64,000 nucleotides of DNA. Origin: Streptacidiphilus albus JL83 (GTDB lineage Bacteria; Actinomycetota; Actinomycetes; Streptomycetales; Streptomycetaceae). The notes beneath the pieces are model-generated. The model made no database searches. It had not been told where the DNA came from and saw only the letters and a program-made list of their open reading frames with translations. Where the stretch lies: contig NZ_JQML01000001.1 in NCBI RefSeq assembly GCF_000744705.1, forward strand, positions 2,046,001-2,110,000, read 5' to 3'. The first letter of the stretch is position 1; each line of letters opens with the position of its first letter. Made by a program: the position numbers and the translations under genes. Positions 7,544 to 15,968 of this stretch are shown piece by piece.

Positions 7544-8721
7544 GACTGCGGGAGCTCCTTGAGCGAGGTGCGGACGGCGTCGAGGAAGGCGCTGTTCTCT
7601 TCGGGGGTGCCGGCGGTGACCCGGAGCCAGCCGGGCACGCCGTTGTCGCGGACCAGCACGCCCTGGTCGAGCACGGACTGCCACATCGCGTGGGTGTCCG
7701 CGAACTCGCCGAACTGGACGAAGTTGGCGTCCGAGTCGGTGACCTGGAGCCCCATCGCCCGCAGCTCGGTGACCAGCCGGTCGCGCTCGGCCTTGAGCCG
7801 GTCGACGTAGCCGAGCAGGGTGTCGGTGAACTCCAGCGCGGCCAGCGCGGTCGCCTGGGTGACCGAGGAGAGGTGGTACGGCAGCCGGACCAGCTGCACC
7901 GCGTCGACCACGGCCGGGTCGGCGGCCAGGTAGCCGAGGCGCAGCCCGGCCGCGCCGAAGGCCTTGGACATGGTGCGGGTGACCACCAGCAGCGGCCGGC
8001 CCTCGGTCAGCTCCAGCAGCGAGGGCCGGTGTGAGAACTCGGTGTACGCCTCGTCGACGATCACCAGTGTCGGCTTGACCGCCTGCGCCGCCTCGTAGAG
8101 GGCGATCACGGTGGCCCGGTCGACGGCGGTGCCGGTCGGGTTGTTCGGCGAGCAGACGAAGAGGACGTCGGGCCGCTGCTCGCCGATGGCGGCGACGGCG
8201 GCGTCGAGGTCGATGGTGAAGTCCGCGTTGCGCGGTCCCTGGCTCCAGCCGGTGCCGGTGCCCCGGGCGATCAGGTCGTGCATCTGGTACGTCGGCGAGA
8301 AGCCGAGGGCGCGGCGGCCGGGACCGCCGAAGGTCTGCAGCAGCTGCTGCAGGATCTCGTTGGAGCCGTTGGCGGCCCAGACGTTCTCGCGGGCCACCGG
8401 GTGGCCGGTGGAGCGGGTCAGGTAGGCGGCCAGCCCCTCGCGCAGCTCGACCGCGTCGCGGTCCGGGTAGCGGTTGAGGTGGCGGGCGGCCTCGGCGACC
8501 CGCTCGGCGATCCGGGCCACCAGCGGCTCGGGCAGCGGGTACGGGTTCTCATTGGTGTTGAGCCGGACCGGGACGTCCAACTGCGGTGCCCCGTAAGGGG
8601 ACTGTCCCTTGAGCTCGTCGCGGACGGGCAGGTCGTCGATGCTCAGCCGGTCGCTCGTCGTACCGCTGCTCGTCGTACCGCTGCTCGTCGTACCGTCGTT
8701 CGTCATGCCGTCGTTCGTCAT
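7540..8721 (-). CDS. hisC: Histidinol-phosphate aminotransferase
   Basis: A PLP-dependent class I/II aminotransferase converting imidazole acetol phosphate to histidinol phosphate. Motifs: '[12 protein letters not shown]' at the N-terminus, '[15 protein letters not shown]', '[11 protein letters not shown]' (PLP-binding Asp and Tyr), and '[15 protein letters not shown]' with the Schiff-base Lys. The start at 8721 overlaps the hisD stop as ATGA, giving 393 residues. The first 25 residues are an unusual low-complexity tail of pentapeptides (MTNDG twice, TTSSG twice, TTSDR) encoded by 15-bp tandem repeats. The second ATG (8706) is also possible. Confidence 0.95.
   Translation of the reverse strand: MTNDGMTNDGTTSSGTTSSGTTSDRLSIDDLPVRDELKGQSPYGAPQLDVPVRLNTNENPYPLPEPLVARIAERVAEAARHLNRYPDRDAVELREGLAAYLTRSTGHPVARENVWAANGSNEILQQLLQTFGGPGRRALGFSPTYQMHDLIARGTGTGWSQGPRNADFTIDLDAAVAAIGEQRPDVLFVCSPNNPTGTAVDRATVIALYEAAQAVKPTLVIVDEAYTEFSHRPSLLELTEGRPLLVVTRTMSKAFGAAGLRLGYLAADPAVVDAVQLVRLPYHLSSVTQATALAALEFTDTLLGYVDRLKAERDRLVTELRAMGLQVTDSDANFVQFGEFADTHAMWQSVLDQGVLVRDNGVPGWLRVTAGTPEENSAFLDAVRTSLKELPQS
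8647..8721. repeat. 15-bp tandem repeat in the hisC N-terminus
   Basis: Five in-frame 15-bp units cover the first 25 codons of hisC. Two units encode MTNDG (8692-8721), two encode TTSSG (8662-8691), and a diverged fifth encodes TTSDR (8647-8661). Units within a type are identical, and the two types differ by a few substitutions. Confidence 0.9.
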
Positions 8722-10037
8722 GCCTCGGGGGTCGTCCAATCGAATCGGGCGCGCACGGCGTCGCCGTGTCCTGGCAGGTCCTCGGCGTCGGCCAGGGTCA
8801 CCACGTGCGCTGCGACGTCCGCCAGCGCCTCACGGGTGTAGTCGACGACATGGATCCCGCGCAGGAAGGACTGCACGCTCAGGCCCGAGGAGTGGCAGGC
8901 GCACCCGCCGGTCGGCAGCACGTGGTTGGAGCCGGCCGCGTAGTCGCCCAGCGAGACCGGGGCGAACGCGCCGACGAAGACCGCGCCCGCATTGCGGACC
9001 CGGGCGGCGACGGCGGCGGCGTCGGCGGTCTGGATCTCCAGGTGCTCGGCGGCGTAGGCGTTGACCACGTCCAGGCCCTGGTCGACCGAGTCGACCAGGA
9101 TGATCCCGGACTGCGGGCCGGTCAGCGCCTCGCGGACCCGGGCCTGGTGCCGGGTCGCGGCGACCTGGGTCTCCAGCTCGGCCTCGACCGCCTCGGCCAG
9201 TGCGGGCGAGTCGGTGACCAGGACCGAGGCCGCGTGCGGGTCGTGCTCGGCCTGGCTGATCAGGTCGGCGGCGACATGGCGCGGGTCGGCGGTCGCGTCC
9301 GCGAGGATCGCGATCTCGGTCGTCCCGGCCTCGGCGTCGATCCCGACCCGGCCCTTGAGCAGCCGCTTGGCGGCGGCGACGTAGATGTTGCCGGGGCCGG
9401 TGACCAGGTTGACCGGCTCGCAGCGGCCCTCGCCCTCACCGGCGCCGTAGGCGAACATGGCGATCGCCTGGGCGCCGCCGACCGCGTAGACCTCGTCGAC
9501 GCCGAGCAGCGCGCAGGCCGCGAGGATGGTGGGGTGCGGCAGGCCGCCGAACTCCTTCTGCGGCGGTGAGGCCAGAGCCATGGCGGGTACCCCGGCCTCC
9601 TGCGCCGGGACCGCGTTCATCACCACGGAGGAGGCCAGCGGGGCCAGCCCGCCCGGGACGTAGAGGCCGACCCGGTCGACCGGCACCCAGCGCTCGGTGA
9701 CCGTGCCGCCGGGCACCACCTGGGTGGTGTGGTCGGTGCGGCGCTGCGCGCGGTGGACCAGCCGGGCCCGGCGGATCGACTCCTCCAGGGCGGCGCGGAC
9801 CTTCGGGTCGAGCTCGGCGAGGGCGTCGTCGATCGCCTGCTTCGGCACCCGGATGCTGTCCAGCCTTACCCCGTCGAAGCGCTCCGTGATCTCGATCAGC
9901 GCCTCGACGCCGCGATGGCGGACGTCCTCGCAGATCGGTCGCACCCTCTCCAGTGCGGCCTCGACGTCGAGCTCGGCACGCGGCAGCACGCCGCGCAGGT
10001 CGTCGGTGGAACCACGGAGGTCGATTCGCGAAATCAC
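8718..10037 (-). CDS. hisD: Histidinol dehydrogenase
   Basis: Oxidises histidinol to histidine in two NAD-dependent steps, zinc-dependent. Family signatures: '[19 protein letters not shown]', '[15 protein letters not shown]', '[13 protein letters not shown]', '[15 protein letters not shown]' (catalytic Glu/His region) and '[20 protein letters not shown]'. The start is GTG at 10037 (VISRIDLRG), giving 439 residues. The longer frame upstream is Arg-rich and runs into the divergent promoter. No Shine-Dalgarno precedes the GTG, but a TACACT box sits 6 nt upstream, so the transcript may be leaderless. It is the first gene of the his operon. Confidence 0.97.
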   Translation of the reverse strand: MISRIDLRGSTDDLRGVLPRAELDVEAALERVRPICEDVRHRGVEALIEITERFDGVRLDSIRVPKQAIDDALAELDPKVRAALEESIRRARLVHRAQRRTDHTTQVVPGGTVTERWVPVDRVGLYVPGGLAPLASSVVMNAVPAQEAGVPAMALASPPQKEFGGLPHPTILAACALLGVDEVYAVGGAQAIAMFAYGAGEGEGRCEPVNLVTGPGNIYVAAAKRLLKGRVGIDAEAGTTEIAILADATADPRHVAADLISQAEHDPHAASVLVTDSPALAEAVEAELETQVAATRHQARVREALTGPQSGIILVDSVDQGLDVVNAYAAEHLEIQTADAAAVAARVRNAGAVFVGAFAPVSLGDYAAGSNHVLPTGGCACHSSGLSVQSFLRGIHVVDYTREALADVAAHVVTLADAEDLPGHGDAVRARFDWTTPEA

Positions 10038-10043
10038 ACGCCC

Positions 10044-10049
10044 AGTGTA
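10044..10049 (-). promoter_or_regulatory. Candidate -10 box of the his operon (leaderless hisD)
   Basis: On the minus strand TACACT is followed by GGGCGT and then the hisD GTG. A start site at the GTG itself would fit the normal -10 to +1 distance. No ribosome binding site is seen, and the -35 is not clear. Confidence 0.5.
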
Positions 10050-10166
10050 CGGAGGTCGCGGAACGTGACGTCCGGGAGTTCCACTCCCTGGGACGACTCC
10101 CGAGACGGATTCCATCCCTTCGGCCCCGCCCGGCGGCCGCCTGCGGGCGAGCGGCCGATCTGCCCG

Positions 10167-10172
10167 TACTCT
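10167..10172 (+). promoter_or_regulatory. Candidate -10 box of the Lon-N-domain gene (leaderless)
   Basis: TACTCT is followed by 7 nt and the GTG at 10180, with no Shine-Dalgarno. It mirrors the divergent hisD arrangement across a 142-nt intergenic region. Confidence 0.45.
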
Positions 10173-10179
10173 TACGCCC

Positions 10180-10890
10180 GTGACGGAACGGCTCCCCCTC
10201 TTCCCCCTCGGCACCGTGCTCTACCCGGGCCTGGTGCTGCCCCTGTCCGTCTTCGAGGAGCGGTACCGGCAGCTGATGGCGGACCTGCTGGCCGGCGCCG
10301 AGCCCTACCGCTTCGGCGTGGTCGCGATCCGCGACGGACAGGAGACCGCGCCCACCGGAGTCCCGGGCGGGTCCTCGGCGCTGGCCGGCCTCGGCCCGGA
10401 CCCGGCGCGCTCGCTGTTCGAGGTGGGCTGCACCGCCGAGGTCGCCTCGGTCGAGACCCGGGCCGACGGCGGCTACGACCTGCTGGTGACCGGCACCACC
10501 CGGTTCCGGATGCTGTCCATCGACGTCTCCGGCCCCTACCTGACCGCGGAGACCGAGCGGCTGGTCGAGGACCCGGGGCCGGAGGCGACGGTGCTCGCCC
10601 AGGGCGTGGAGCGGACCTTCCGGGCCTACCAGCGACGGCTGGCGGGCGCCCGCGAGGCCACCATCGCCGGGGTCCAGGAGCTGCCGGACGACCCGATGGT
10701 GCTGTCCTACCTGGTCGCTGCGGCCTCGGTGCTGAGCACCGGCGACAAGCAGCGGCTGCTGGCCGCCGAGACCGCGAGCACCCGGCTCAGCGCCGAGCTG
10801 CAGCTGCTGCGCCGGGAGACCGCGGTGCTGGCGAAGCTGCCCTCGCTGCCCGCCGTGGAGCTGGGGCGGCAGAGCTTCAACCCCAACTGA
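10180..10890 (+). CDS. LON peptidase substrate-binding (Lon-N/PUA-like) domain protein
   Basis: A 236-residue protein whose N-terminal ~190 residues match the Lon protease N-domain fold. It opens '[28 protein letters not shown]' (split here as the typical LPLFPL..LFPG....VFE.RY pattern) and continues with '[13 protein letters not shown]' and '[13 protein letters not shown]'. There is no AAA ATPase or Ser-Lys protease domain, so it is a stand-alone domain protein, common in actinobacteria. A role in substrate recognition or protein quality control is inferred from the domain only. It converges with a secreted-protein gene with an 18-nt gap. Confidence 0.88.
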   Translation: MTERLPLFPLGTVLYPGLVLPLSVFEERYRQLMADLLAGAEPYRFGVVAIRDGQETAPTGVPGGSSALAGLGPDPARSLFEVGCTAEVASVETRADGGYDLLVTGTTRFRMLSIDVSGPYLTAETERLVEDPGPEATVLAQGVERTFRAYQRRLAGAREATIAGVQELPDDPMVLSYLVAAASVLSTGDKQRLLAAETASTRLSAELQLLRRETAVLAKLPSLPAVELGRQSFNPN

Positions 10891-10908
10891 GCCCCGCCCG
10901 GGACCGGG

Positions 10909-11694
10909 TCACTTGGGCCCCTGCGGCAGGGCCCCGGTCACCGTCACCTGCTCCGGGAAGGAGGAGGCCGGTGCCGCCCAGTAGGCGCCCGGGTAGGCCC
11001 AGAGGTAGGTCCCGGTGGTCTCCGCGTGGACGGTCGCGGCCAGTTCGCCCTCGGGGTCGGACTTGACCACGGCGACGGTCACCGGCTTCTTGCAGCCGGT
11101 GGCGCAGAACTGCAGGTCGACCTTCTGCCCGGGGTTCGGCACCAGCTGCCCGGACTGCCAGTCGGCCTTCTGCAGCTGCCCGCCGACGGTGAACGCCTCC
11201 CCCTTGGCGGCGGTCGGCAGCACGCCGTAGAGCGAGGCGTAGCCGAACTTGATGATCGAGAAGCGGCCGGCCTTGTCCTCCTCCCGGGCGTCTCCGTCGT
11301 TGGCGTGGACGGTCGCCTGGAGGAACCAGTGGCCGGCCATGTCGTCGAAGATCTGCCGCTCGGCGGCGTTCACCGACGAGGTCCCGGTGCACACCGACTC
11401 GGTCTTCGAGGTGGCCGTGCAGACGGCCTTCGAGGGGGTGAGGATCCCGTAGTTCGAGCCCCAGAGCCCGATCTGGTCGACGGACTTGATGCCCGAGGGG
11501 TCCTCGGCGGTGATGCTGAAGGTGAAGGCGGCGCTCTCGGTGGCGCCGCCGAGCACGATCGGGTGCCCGCCGTTGACCACCACCTTGAGGATCTTGGTGG
11601 CGCCGTGCGAGGAGGTCTTCTGGATCGACGGCAGCAGGATCCCGCACACGGCGAGGACACCCGACACCAGCAGGACCGCGGAACGTCTGCGCAT
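10909..11694 (-). CDS. Secreted Ig-like-domain protein (DUF5707-like)
   Basis: A 261-residue protein with an N-terminal signal: MRRRSAVLLVSG then a hydrophobic run to about residue 22. The body has Cys pairs ('KAVCTATS' with 'ESVCTGTS', and 'QFCATGCKK') and beta-rich sequence ('FTFSITAEDPSGIKSVDQI', 'GHWFLQATVHANDGD'). The 'SGI..V' and Cys-spacing pattern recalls the Streptomyces DUF5707 family; this is recognition by eye, not a search. Start chosen at 11694 because a GGAG lies just upstream; the frame runs on upstream but overlaps the NYN gene. No catalytic motif was seen. Confidence 0.75.
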   Translation of the reverse strand: MRRRSAVLLVSGVLAVCGILLPSIQKTSSHGATKILKVVVNGGHPIVLGGATESAAFTFSITAEDPSGIKSVDQIGLWGSNYGILTPSKAVCTATSKTESVCTGTSSVNAAERQIFDDMAGHWFLQATVHANDGDAREEDKAGRFSIIKFGYASLYGVLPTAAKGEAFTVGGQLQKADWQSGQLVPNPGQKVDLQFCATGCKKPVTVAVVKSDPEGELAATVHAETTGTYLWAYPGAYWAAPASSFPEQVTVTGALPQGPK

Positions 11695-11901
11695 GCTCTC
11701 CAACTCCGGCTCGGACTCCAGGTCAAAAGGCGCCGGCCGGGAAACTCCAGCTCGGGACGGCCGCCCGGTACCCCGGTCGGCCGCCATTGTCCCCCGAACG
11801 GGTCGGGTACACCGCCATCGGTCTGGGTATGGGCAACGGAACAGTCCGGCGGCCCCCCTCCTCAGGCGGTCCGACCGGGCCGAACGGAAGAGGTGTTGGA
11901 C

Positions 11902-13269
11902 GTGGACCGCTGCGTCGTCCTGGTGGATGCCGGCTACCTGCTGGGCGCCGCGGCCAGTCTGGTGGCCGGGGAGAGCTCCCGCTCGCGGATCGCCGTGGAC
12001 CACGCCGGGCTGATCGGCCAGCTGCGGGAGCGGGCCGAGGCCGAGACCGGGCTGCCGCTGCTGCGGATCTACTGGTTCGACGCCGCGCCGGACCGCCGTC
12101 CGCTGCCGGAGCACCGCAGGCTGCGGGTGATGCCCCGGGTCACCGTCCGGCTGGGCGCGCTGACCCGCGCCGACGGCCGCTGGGTGCAGAAGGGCGTGGA
12201 CGCCGCGATGCACGCCGAGCTGTCCGAGCTGGCCCGCAACCGGGCCTGCGCCGACGTGGTGCTGGTCACCGGCGACGGGGACCTGCTGCCGGGGATGACC
12301 GCGGCCAAGGACTACGGGGTCGCGGTCCACCTGTGGGCGGTGCAGGCCGCCGACGGCGACTTCAACCAGTCCGAGGACCTGGTGGCCGAGGCCGACGAGC
12401 GCCGGGTGCTGGACCGGGAGTGGATCACCCGCTCGATCCGGGCCAGGGAGGCGGTCGCGCCCTGCCCGCCGACCGATCCGCGCCCGGACATCGCCAAGAT
12501 CCTCGCCGCGCCGCGCCCGGACGAGTCCGCACCCGACTCCCCCGCCGACCTGCCGGGCCTGGTCGGCCTCCGGGCCCTGAACGGCGGCGGGCTGAGCGGT
12601 GGGCTGGGCAGCGGCGGGCCCAACGGCATCGGGCCCAACGGCATCGGACCCAACGGCATCGGGCTCGGCGGCGGCGCCCAGGGCGGCGAGCCCGCCCCGC
12701 CCGGCGGCGGCGACCCGGACACCGGCGTGCACGAGCCGTCCAGGCTGCCCGCCGACGCCAGGCCGCCGGCCCACCGGTTCCCCACGCCCAAGGAGATCGC
12801 CGCCGGGATCACCGCCGCCAGGACCGTCCCCCCGACGCCGCCGCCCGCGCCGTCCACCCTGCGCTGGTCCTCCGACCGGGGCTGGGTGGACCGCCCCGGC
12901 GAGGGCGGCAGCACCTGCGACTCCCTGCCGACGCTGACCCAGCTCACCACCGCCGAGCAGAAGTGGGCCGACCGCGAGGAGGACATCACCACCGTCGCCG
13001 GGGACCCCAACGAGGTCGGCCAGGTCTTCGCCCGCCGCTGGACCGAACGGCTCGGTGACCAGGGCCGGCTCACCGGGCTGTGGACCGACTACCCCCGGAT
13101 CCCGCACCGGGTCGACGGCGAGCTGCTGCGCTACGCGGCCCGGTTCGGCCTGCTCGCACACAAGGACGACCAGATCGACGAACACGACCGGTACGCCATC
13201 CGGGCCGGGTTCTGGCGCGAGATCGCCACCCGCGTCCCGGGGGGCGAGGCCCTGCAAACGGAGTCCTGA
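11902..13269 (+). CDS. NYN-domain (PIN-like) protein
   Basis: A 455-residue protein. Residues 1-150 form a NYN/LabA-like PIN-fold domain: 'VVLVDAGYLLGAAASL' (first acidic residue), 'LRIYWFDAAPD', 'KGVDAAMHAELSELA' and 'DVVLVTGDGDLLPGM' carry the conserved Asp residues of a metal-dependent RNase-type site. A Gly/Pro-rich linker with three PNGIG repeats (residues 240-254) follows. A conserved C-terminal domain ends near 'WTDYPRIPHRVDGELLRYAARFG'. GTG at 11902 is chosen because AAGAGG lies 8 nt upstream and the protein then begins VDRC. Nuclease activity is inferred from the fold; the target is unknown. 11695-11901 is intergenic, with no other gene seen. Confidence 0.88.
   Translation: MDRCVVLVDAGYLLGAAASLVAGESSRSRIAVDHAGLIGQLRERAEAETGLPLLRIYWFDAAPDRRPLPEHRRLRVMPRVTVRLGALTRADGRWVQKGVDAAMHAELSELARNRACADVVLVTGDGDLLPGMTAAKDYGVAVHLWAVQAADGDFNQSEDLVAEADERRVLDREWITRSIRAREAVAPCPPTDPRPDIAKILAAPRPDESAPDSPADLPGLVGLRALNGGGLSGGLGSGGPNGIGPNGIGPNGIGLGGGAQGGEPAPPGGGDPDTGVHEPSRLPADARPPAHRFPTPKEIAAGITAARTVPPTPPPAPSTLRWSSDRGWVDRPGEGGSTCDSLPTLTQLTTAEQKWADREEDITTVAGDPNEVGQVFARRWTERLGDQGRLTGLWTDYPRIPHRVDGELLRYAARFGLLAHKDDQIDEHDRYAIRAGFWREIATRVPGGEALQTES
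12619..12663. repeat. Three 15-bp repeats (PNGIG) in the NYN gene
   Basis: CCCAACGGCATCGGG repeats three times head to tail with single-base differences, encoding PNGIG three times in the disordered linker of the NYN protein. Confidence 0.9.
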
Positions 13270-13292
13270 CCTCCGCTGTACCGTTGTCGCCT

Positions 13293-14285
13293 GTGACGGG
13301 CAGGGAGAACACGGGCGCCGAGGACAGCTGCTGCAGCGTCCTGGACCTGACCAAGCAGTACCGGACTGGGCGCGGCGCCAAGGCGCAGGTCGTCCGGGCG
13401 AACGCCGGGATCTCGTTGGAGGTCCGCCGGGGCGAGGTCTTCGGGCTGCTCGGACCCAACGGCGCGGGCAAGTCGACGCTGGTGCGCCAGCTCACCGGCC
13501 TGCTCCGGCCCGACAGCGGCTCGATCCGGATCCTCGGCCACGACATCGTCCGCCACCCCGAGCACGCCTCCCGGCTGCTGGCCTACCTCGGCCAGGAGTC
13601 CACCGCCCTGGACGAGCTCACCGTCGCGCTGGCGGTGGAGACCACCGCCCGGCTGCGCGGCCTCGGCCGGCCCCAGGCGCGGGCCGCCCGCGACGCCGCG
13701 CTGGCCGAGCTGGCGCTGGAACCGCTGGCGGACCGGGTGCTCGGCAAGCTCTCCGGCGGCCAGCGCCGACTGGCCTGCTTCGCCACCGCGCTGGTCGGCG
13801 AGCGCCCGCTGCTGGTCCTGGACGAGCCGACGACCGGGATGGACCCGGTGGCCCGGCGCGCCGTCTGGGCCGCCGTCGAGCGCCGCCGGGCCGAACGCGG
13901 CACCACCGTGCTGCTGGTCACCCACAACGTCATCGAGGCCGAGACGGTGCTCGACCGGGTCGCCGTGGTCGACGAGGGCCGGGTCATCGCCTGCGACACG
14001 CCCGGCGGACTGAAGGCCCTGGTCGACGGCGACGTCCGGCTGGACCTGGTCTGGCGCGAGGACGCCCCGCTGGGGCTGCCGGCCATCGCCGCGCTGGCCG
14101 CGCGGGCGGTCCGCTCCGGCCGCCGCTGGACCGTGCGCACCGACCCGGACCGGGCCCGGGAGCTGGTCGCCCAGGTCACCTCGGGCCCGGCCTTCGCCGC
14201 CCTGGACGACTTCTCACTCAGCACGCCCAGCCTTGAGGACGTGTACCTGCTGCTCGGCGGACGCCATGAAGGACTCGCGAAATGA
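13293..14285 (+). CDS. ABC transporter ATP-binding protein
   Basis: A 330-residue nucleotide-binding subunit of an exporter. Walker A 'GLLGPNGAGKSTLV', signature 'LSGGQRRLACFATAL', Walker B 'LLVLDEPTTGMDP' and the H-loop 'VLLVTHN' are all intact. A C-terminal extension after about residue 225 resembles the DrrA/CcmA type. The GTG start at 13293 lacks a Shine-Dalgarno; TACCGT lies 8 nt upstream, so it may be leaderless. The stop overlaps the permease start as ATGA, so the two genes form one transporter. Substrate unknown; drug or antibiotic efflux is typical of this subfamily. Confidence 0.93.
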   Translation: MTGRENTGAEDSCCSVLDLTKQYRTGRGAKAQVVRANAGISLEVRRGEVFGLLGPNGAGKSTLVRQLTGLLRPDSGSIRILGHDIVRHPEHASRLLAYLGQESTALDELTVALAVETTARLRGLGRPQARAARDAALAELALEPLADRVLGKLSGGQRRLACFATALVGERPLLVLDEPTTGMDPVARRAVWAAVERRRAERGTTVLLVTHNVIEAETVLDRVAVVDEGRVIACDTPGGLKALVDGDVRLDLVWREDAPLGLPAIAALAARAVRSGRRWTVRTDPDRARELVAQVTSGPAFAALDDFSLSTPSLEDVYLLLGGRHEGLAK

Positions 14286-15091
14286 CCGGACCTCGGGAAA
14301 TGACCGCGGCCGTCGCTGTCTCCCGCCCCGCCGTGCTGGCGCCCGGAGCCGCGCTGCTGCCCTCGCTGGGCGCGGTCTACCGGGCGCAGCTGTCCCGGGC
14401 CCGGGTCTCCCGGATCCCGCTGCTGTTCGTGGCGACCTTCCAGTCCCTCGGGATCATGGCGATGATGCGCGGCGTCGTCAGCGGCGGCGACAGCGAGGCC
14501 GCCCGGGACGTGGTCGCCGGGTCGAGCGTGCTGGTGGTCGCCTTCGTCGCGCTGAACCTGCTGGCCCAGTACTTCGGCCGGCTGCGGGCCACCGGCGGGC
14601 TGGACCACTACGCGACGCTGCCGGTCCCGCCGGCCTCGGTGGTGCTGGGCACGGCGGCGGCCTACGCCTCGTTCACCGTGCCCGGGGCGCTGGTGACCGC
14701 CGGGGTGGGCTGCGGGCTGTTCCGGCTGGGCTGGGTGCACCTGTGGGTGCTGCTGCTGGTGGTGCCGCTGTCCGGGGCGGCGCTGTCCGGCCTGGGCGCG
14801 GCCTGCGGGCTGCTGGCGAGCCGGCAGGAGATCGCCACCCTGCTGGGCCAGCTGGGCATGTCGGCGGCGCTGCTGCTGGGCGTGCTGCCGCCGACCCACA
14901 TGCCGGAGGCGATCCGCTGGGTGCGCGACCTGCTGCCGTCGACCTACGGCGTGGAGGCGCTGGCCCGCAGCTTCGACCGGCGCCCGGACTGGTCCGCGGT
15001 GGCGCTGGACCTGGCGGTCTGCGGGGCCGTCGGAGTGGTCTCGCTGGCCGTCTCCACGTGGGCCTACCGACGCGCCGCCACCCGCCGCTGA
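14282..15091 (+). CDS. ABC-2 type transporter permease
   Basis: A 269-residue permease, translationally coupled to the upstream ATPase gene (ATGA). Six hydrophobic segments can be picked out, e.g. 'IPLLFVATFQSLGIMAMM', 'VLVVAFVALNLLAQYF', 'VVLGTAAAYASFTVPGALV', 'VLLLVVPLSGAALSGLG' and 'VALDLAVCGAVGVVSLAV'. The re-entrant 'YATLPVPPASVVLG' segment is typical of DrrB-like ABC-2 permeases. Confidence 0.9.
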   Translation: MTGPREMTAAVAVSRPAVLAPGAALLPSLGAVYRAQLSRARVSRIPLLFVATFQSLGIMAMMRGVVSGGDSEAARDVVAGSSVLVVAFVALNLLAQYFGRLRATGGLDHYATLPVPPASVVLGTAAAYASFTVPGALVTAGVGCGLFRLGWVHLWVLLLVVPLSGAALSGLGAACGLLASRQEIATLLGQLGMSAALLLGVLPPTHMPEAIRWVRDLLPSTYGVEALARSFDRRPDWSAVALDLAVCGAVGVVSLAVSTWAYRRAATRR

Positions 15092-15112
15092 TCTCCGTGG
15101 GACGATGACGCG

Positions 15113-15874
15113 ATGACCGATCAGAACACCGATGCCGACGGCGGGTCCGGCCCCTCGCCCGAGCCCGGGTCCGGGCAGGCCGCGCCAGTGCCGCTGTCCA
15201 AGTCCGCGCCGGAGCCCCTGCCCGAGCCGGCGTCCCCGCCCGAGCCGGAGCCGCTGTCCGCGCCGCTGCCGGGCCACCCGGCCGAGGCCGCCGACGCGCC
15301 CGTACGGTTCTCCCGCGAGCTGCGGACCGACCTGCTGCTGGGGCTCGCCCTGATCGCCGGATCGGCCGTGCTGGGCCTGCTGATGGGGCTGCTGTGGGAG
15401 CGGGTGGCGCCGAAGGTGCCGCTCTACGCCGACACCTCCGACATCTACCTGTCGGATCCGGAGGGCGAGCAGGCGATCACCGCCGACGCCTACTTCGCGA
15501 TCATCGGCGCGGTCATCGGCCTGCTGCTGGCGGCCCTGGCGTACTGGCGCACCCGCGCCCGCGACGTGGGCGTCGGGGTGCCGGTCGGGCTGGCCCTGGG
15601 CGGGCTGCTCGGCGGCTACCTGGCGATGCGGCTCGGGGTGCACCTGGGCCCGAGCAGCAACATCATCGCCACGGCCAAGAGCGTCGCCCTGGGGAAGACC
15701 TTCTACGGGCCGCTGGCGGTGACCGCCAACGGCGTGCTGCTGGCCTGGCCGGGGGTCGCGCTGGTCACCCTGATCGTCCTCACCAGGATCTTCTCGCCGA
15801 AGCCGAGCGCCCCGGAAACACTCTGGGCGCAACCCTTGTCACAAGCGTCACCGGAGCGCTCCGACACCCCTTAG
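15113..15874 (+). CDS. DUF2567-like membrane protein
   Basis: A 253-residue protein with a Pro/Glu/Ser-rich cytoplasmic tail (residues 1-70) and four membrane helices: near 'LLLGLALIAGSAVLGLLMGL', 'AIIGAVIGLLLAALAYW', 'VGVPVGLALGGLLGGYLAM' and 'GVLLAWPGVALVTLIVL'. The short acidic external loop after helix 1 ('LYADTSDIYLSDPEGEQAI') fits the actinobacterial DUF2567 family. Function unknown. It starts 21 nt after the ABC permease stop and could be in the same transcript. Confidence 0.8.
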   Translation: MTDQNTDADGGSGPSPEPGSGQAAPVPLSKSAPEPLPEPASPPEPEPLSAPLPGHPAEAADAPVRFSRELRTDLLLGLALIAGSAVLGLLMGLLWERVAPKVPLYADTSDIYLSDPEGEQAITADAYFAIIGAVIGLLLAALAYWRTRARDVGVGVPVGLALGGLLGGYLAMRLGVHLGPSSNIIATAKSVALGKTFYGPLAVTANGVLLAWPGVALVTLIVLTRIFSPKPSAPETLWAQPLSQASPERSDTP

Positions 15875-15968
15875 CGCGCGCTAGGGTGGGTGCCTACCCC
15901 GCGCCGACACCTGGGCCGAACCCTGTGCCCACCCGCGTGCCGACCCTGCCATGAGGAGTGCCCGTACC

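Noticed and set aside
10891..10908. Terminator between the Lon-N gene and the secreted-protein gene
   Set aside because: The 18-nt convergent gap is GC-rich but shows no proper stem.
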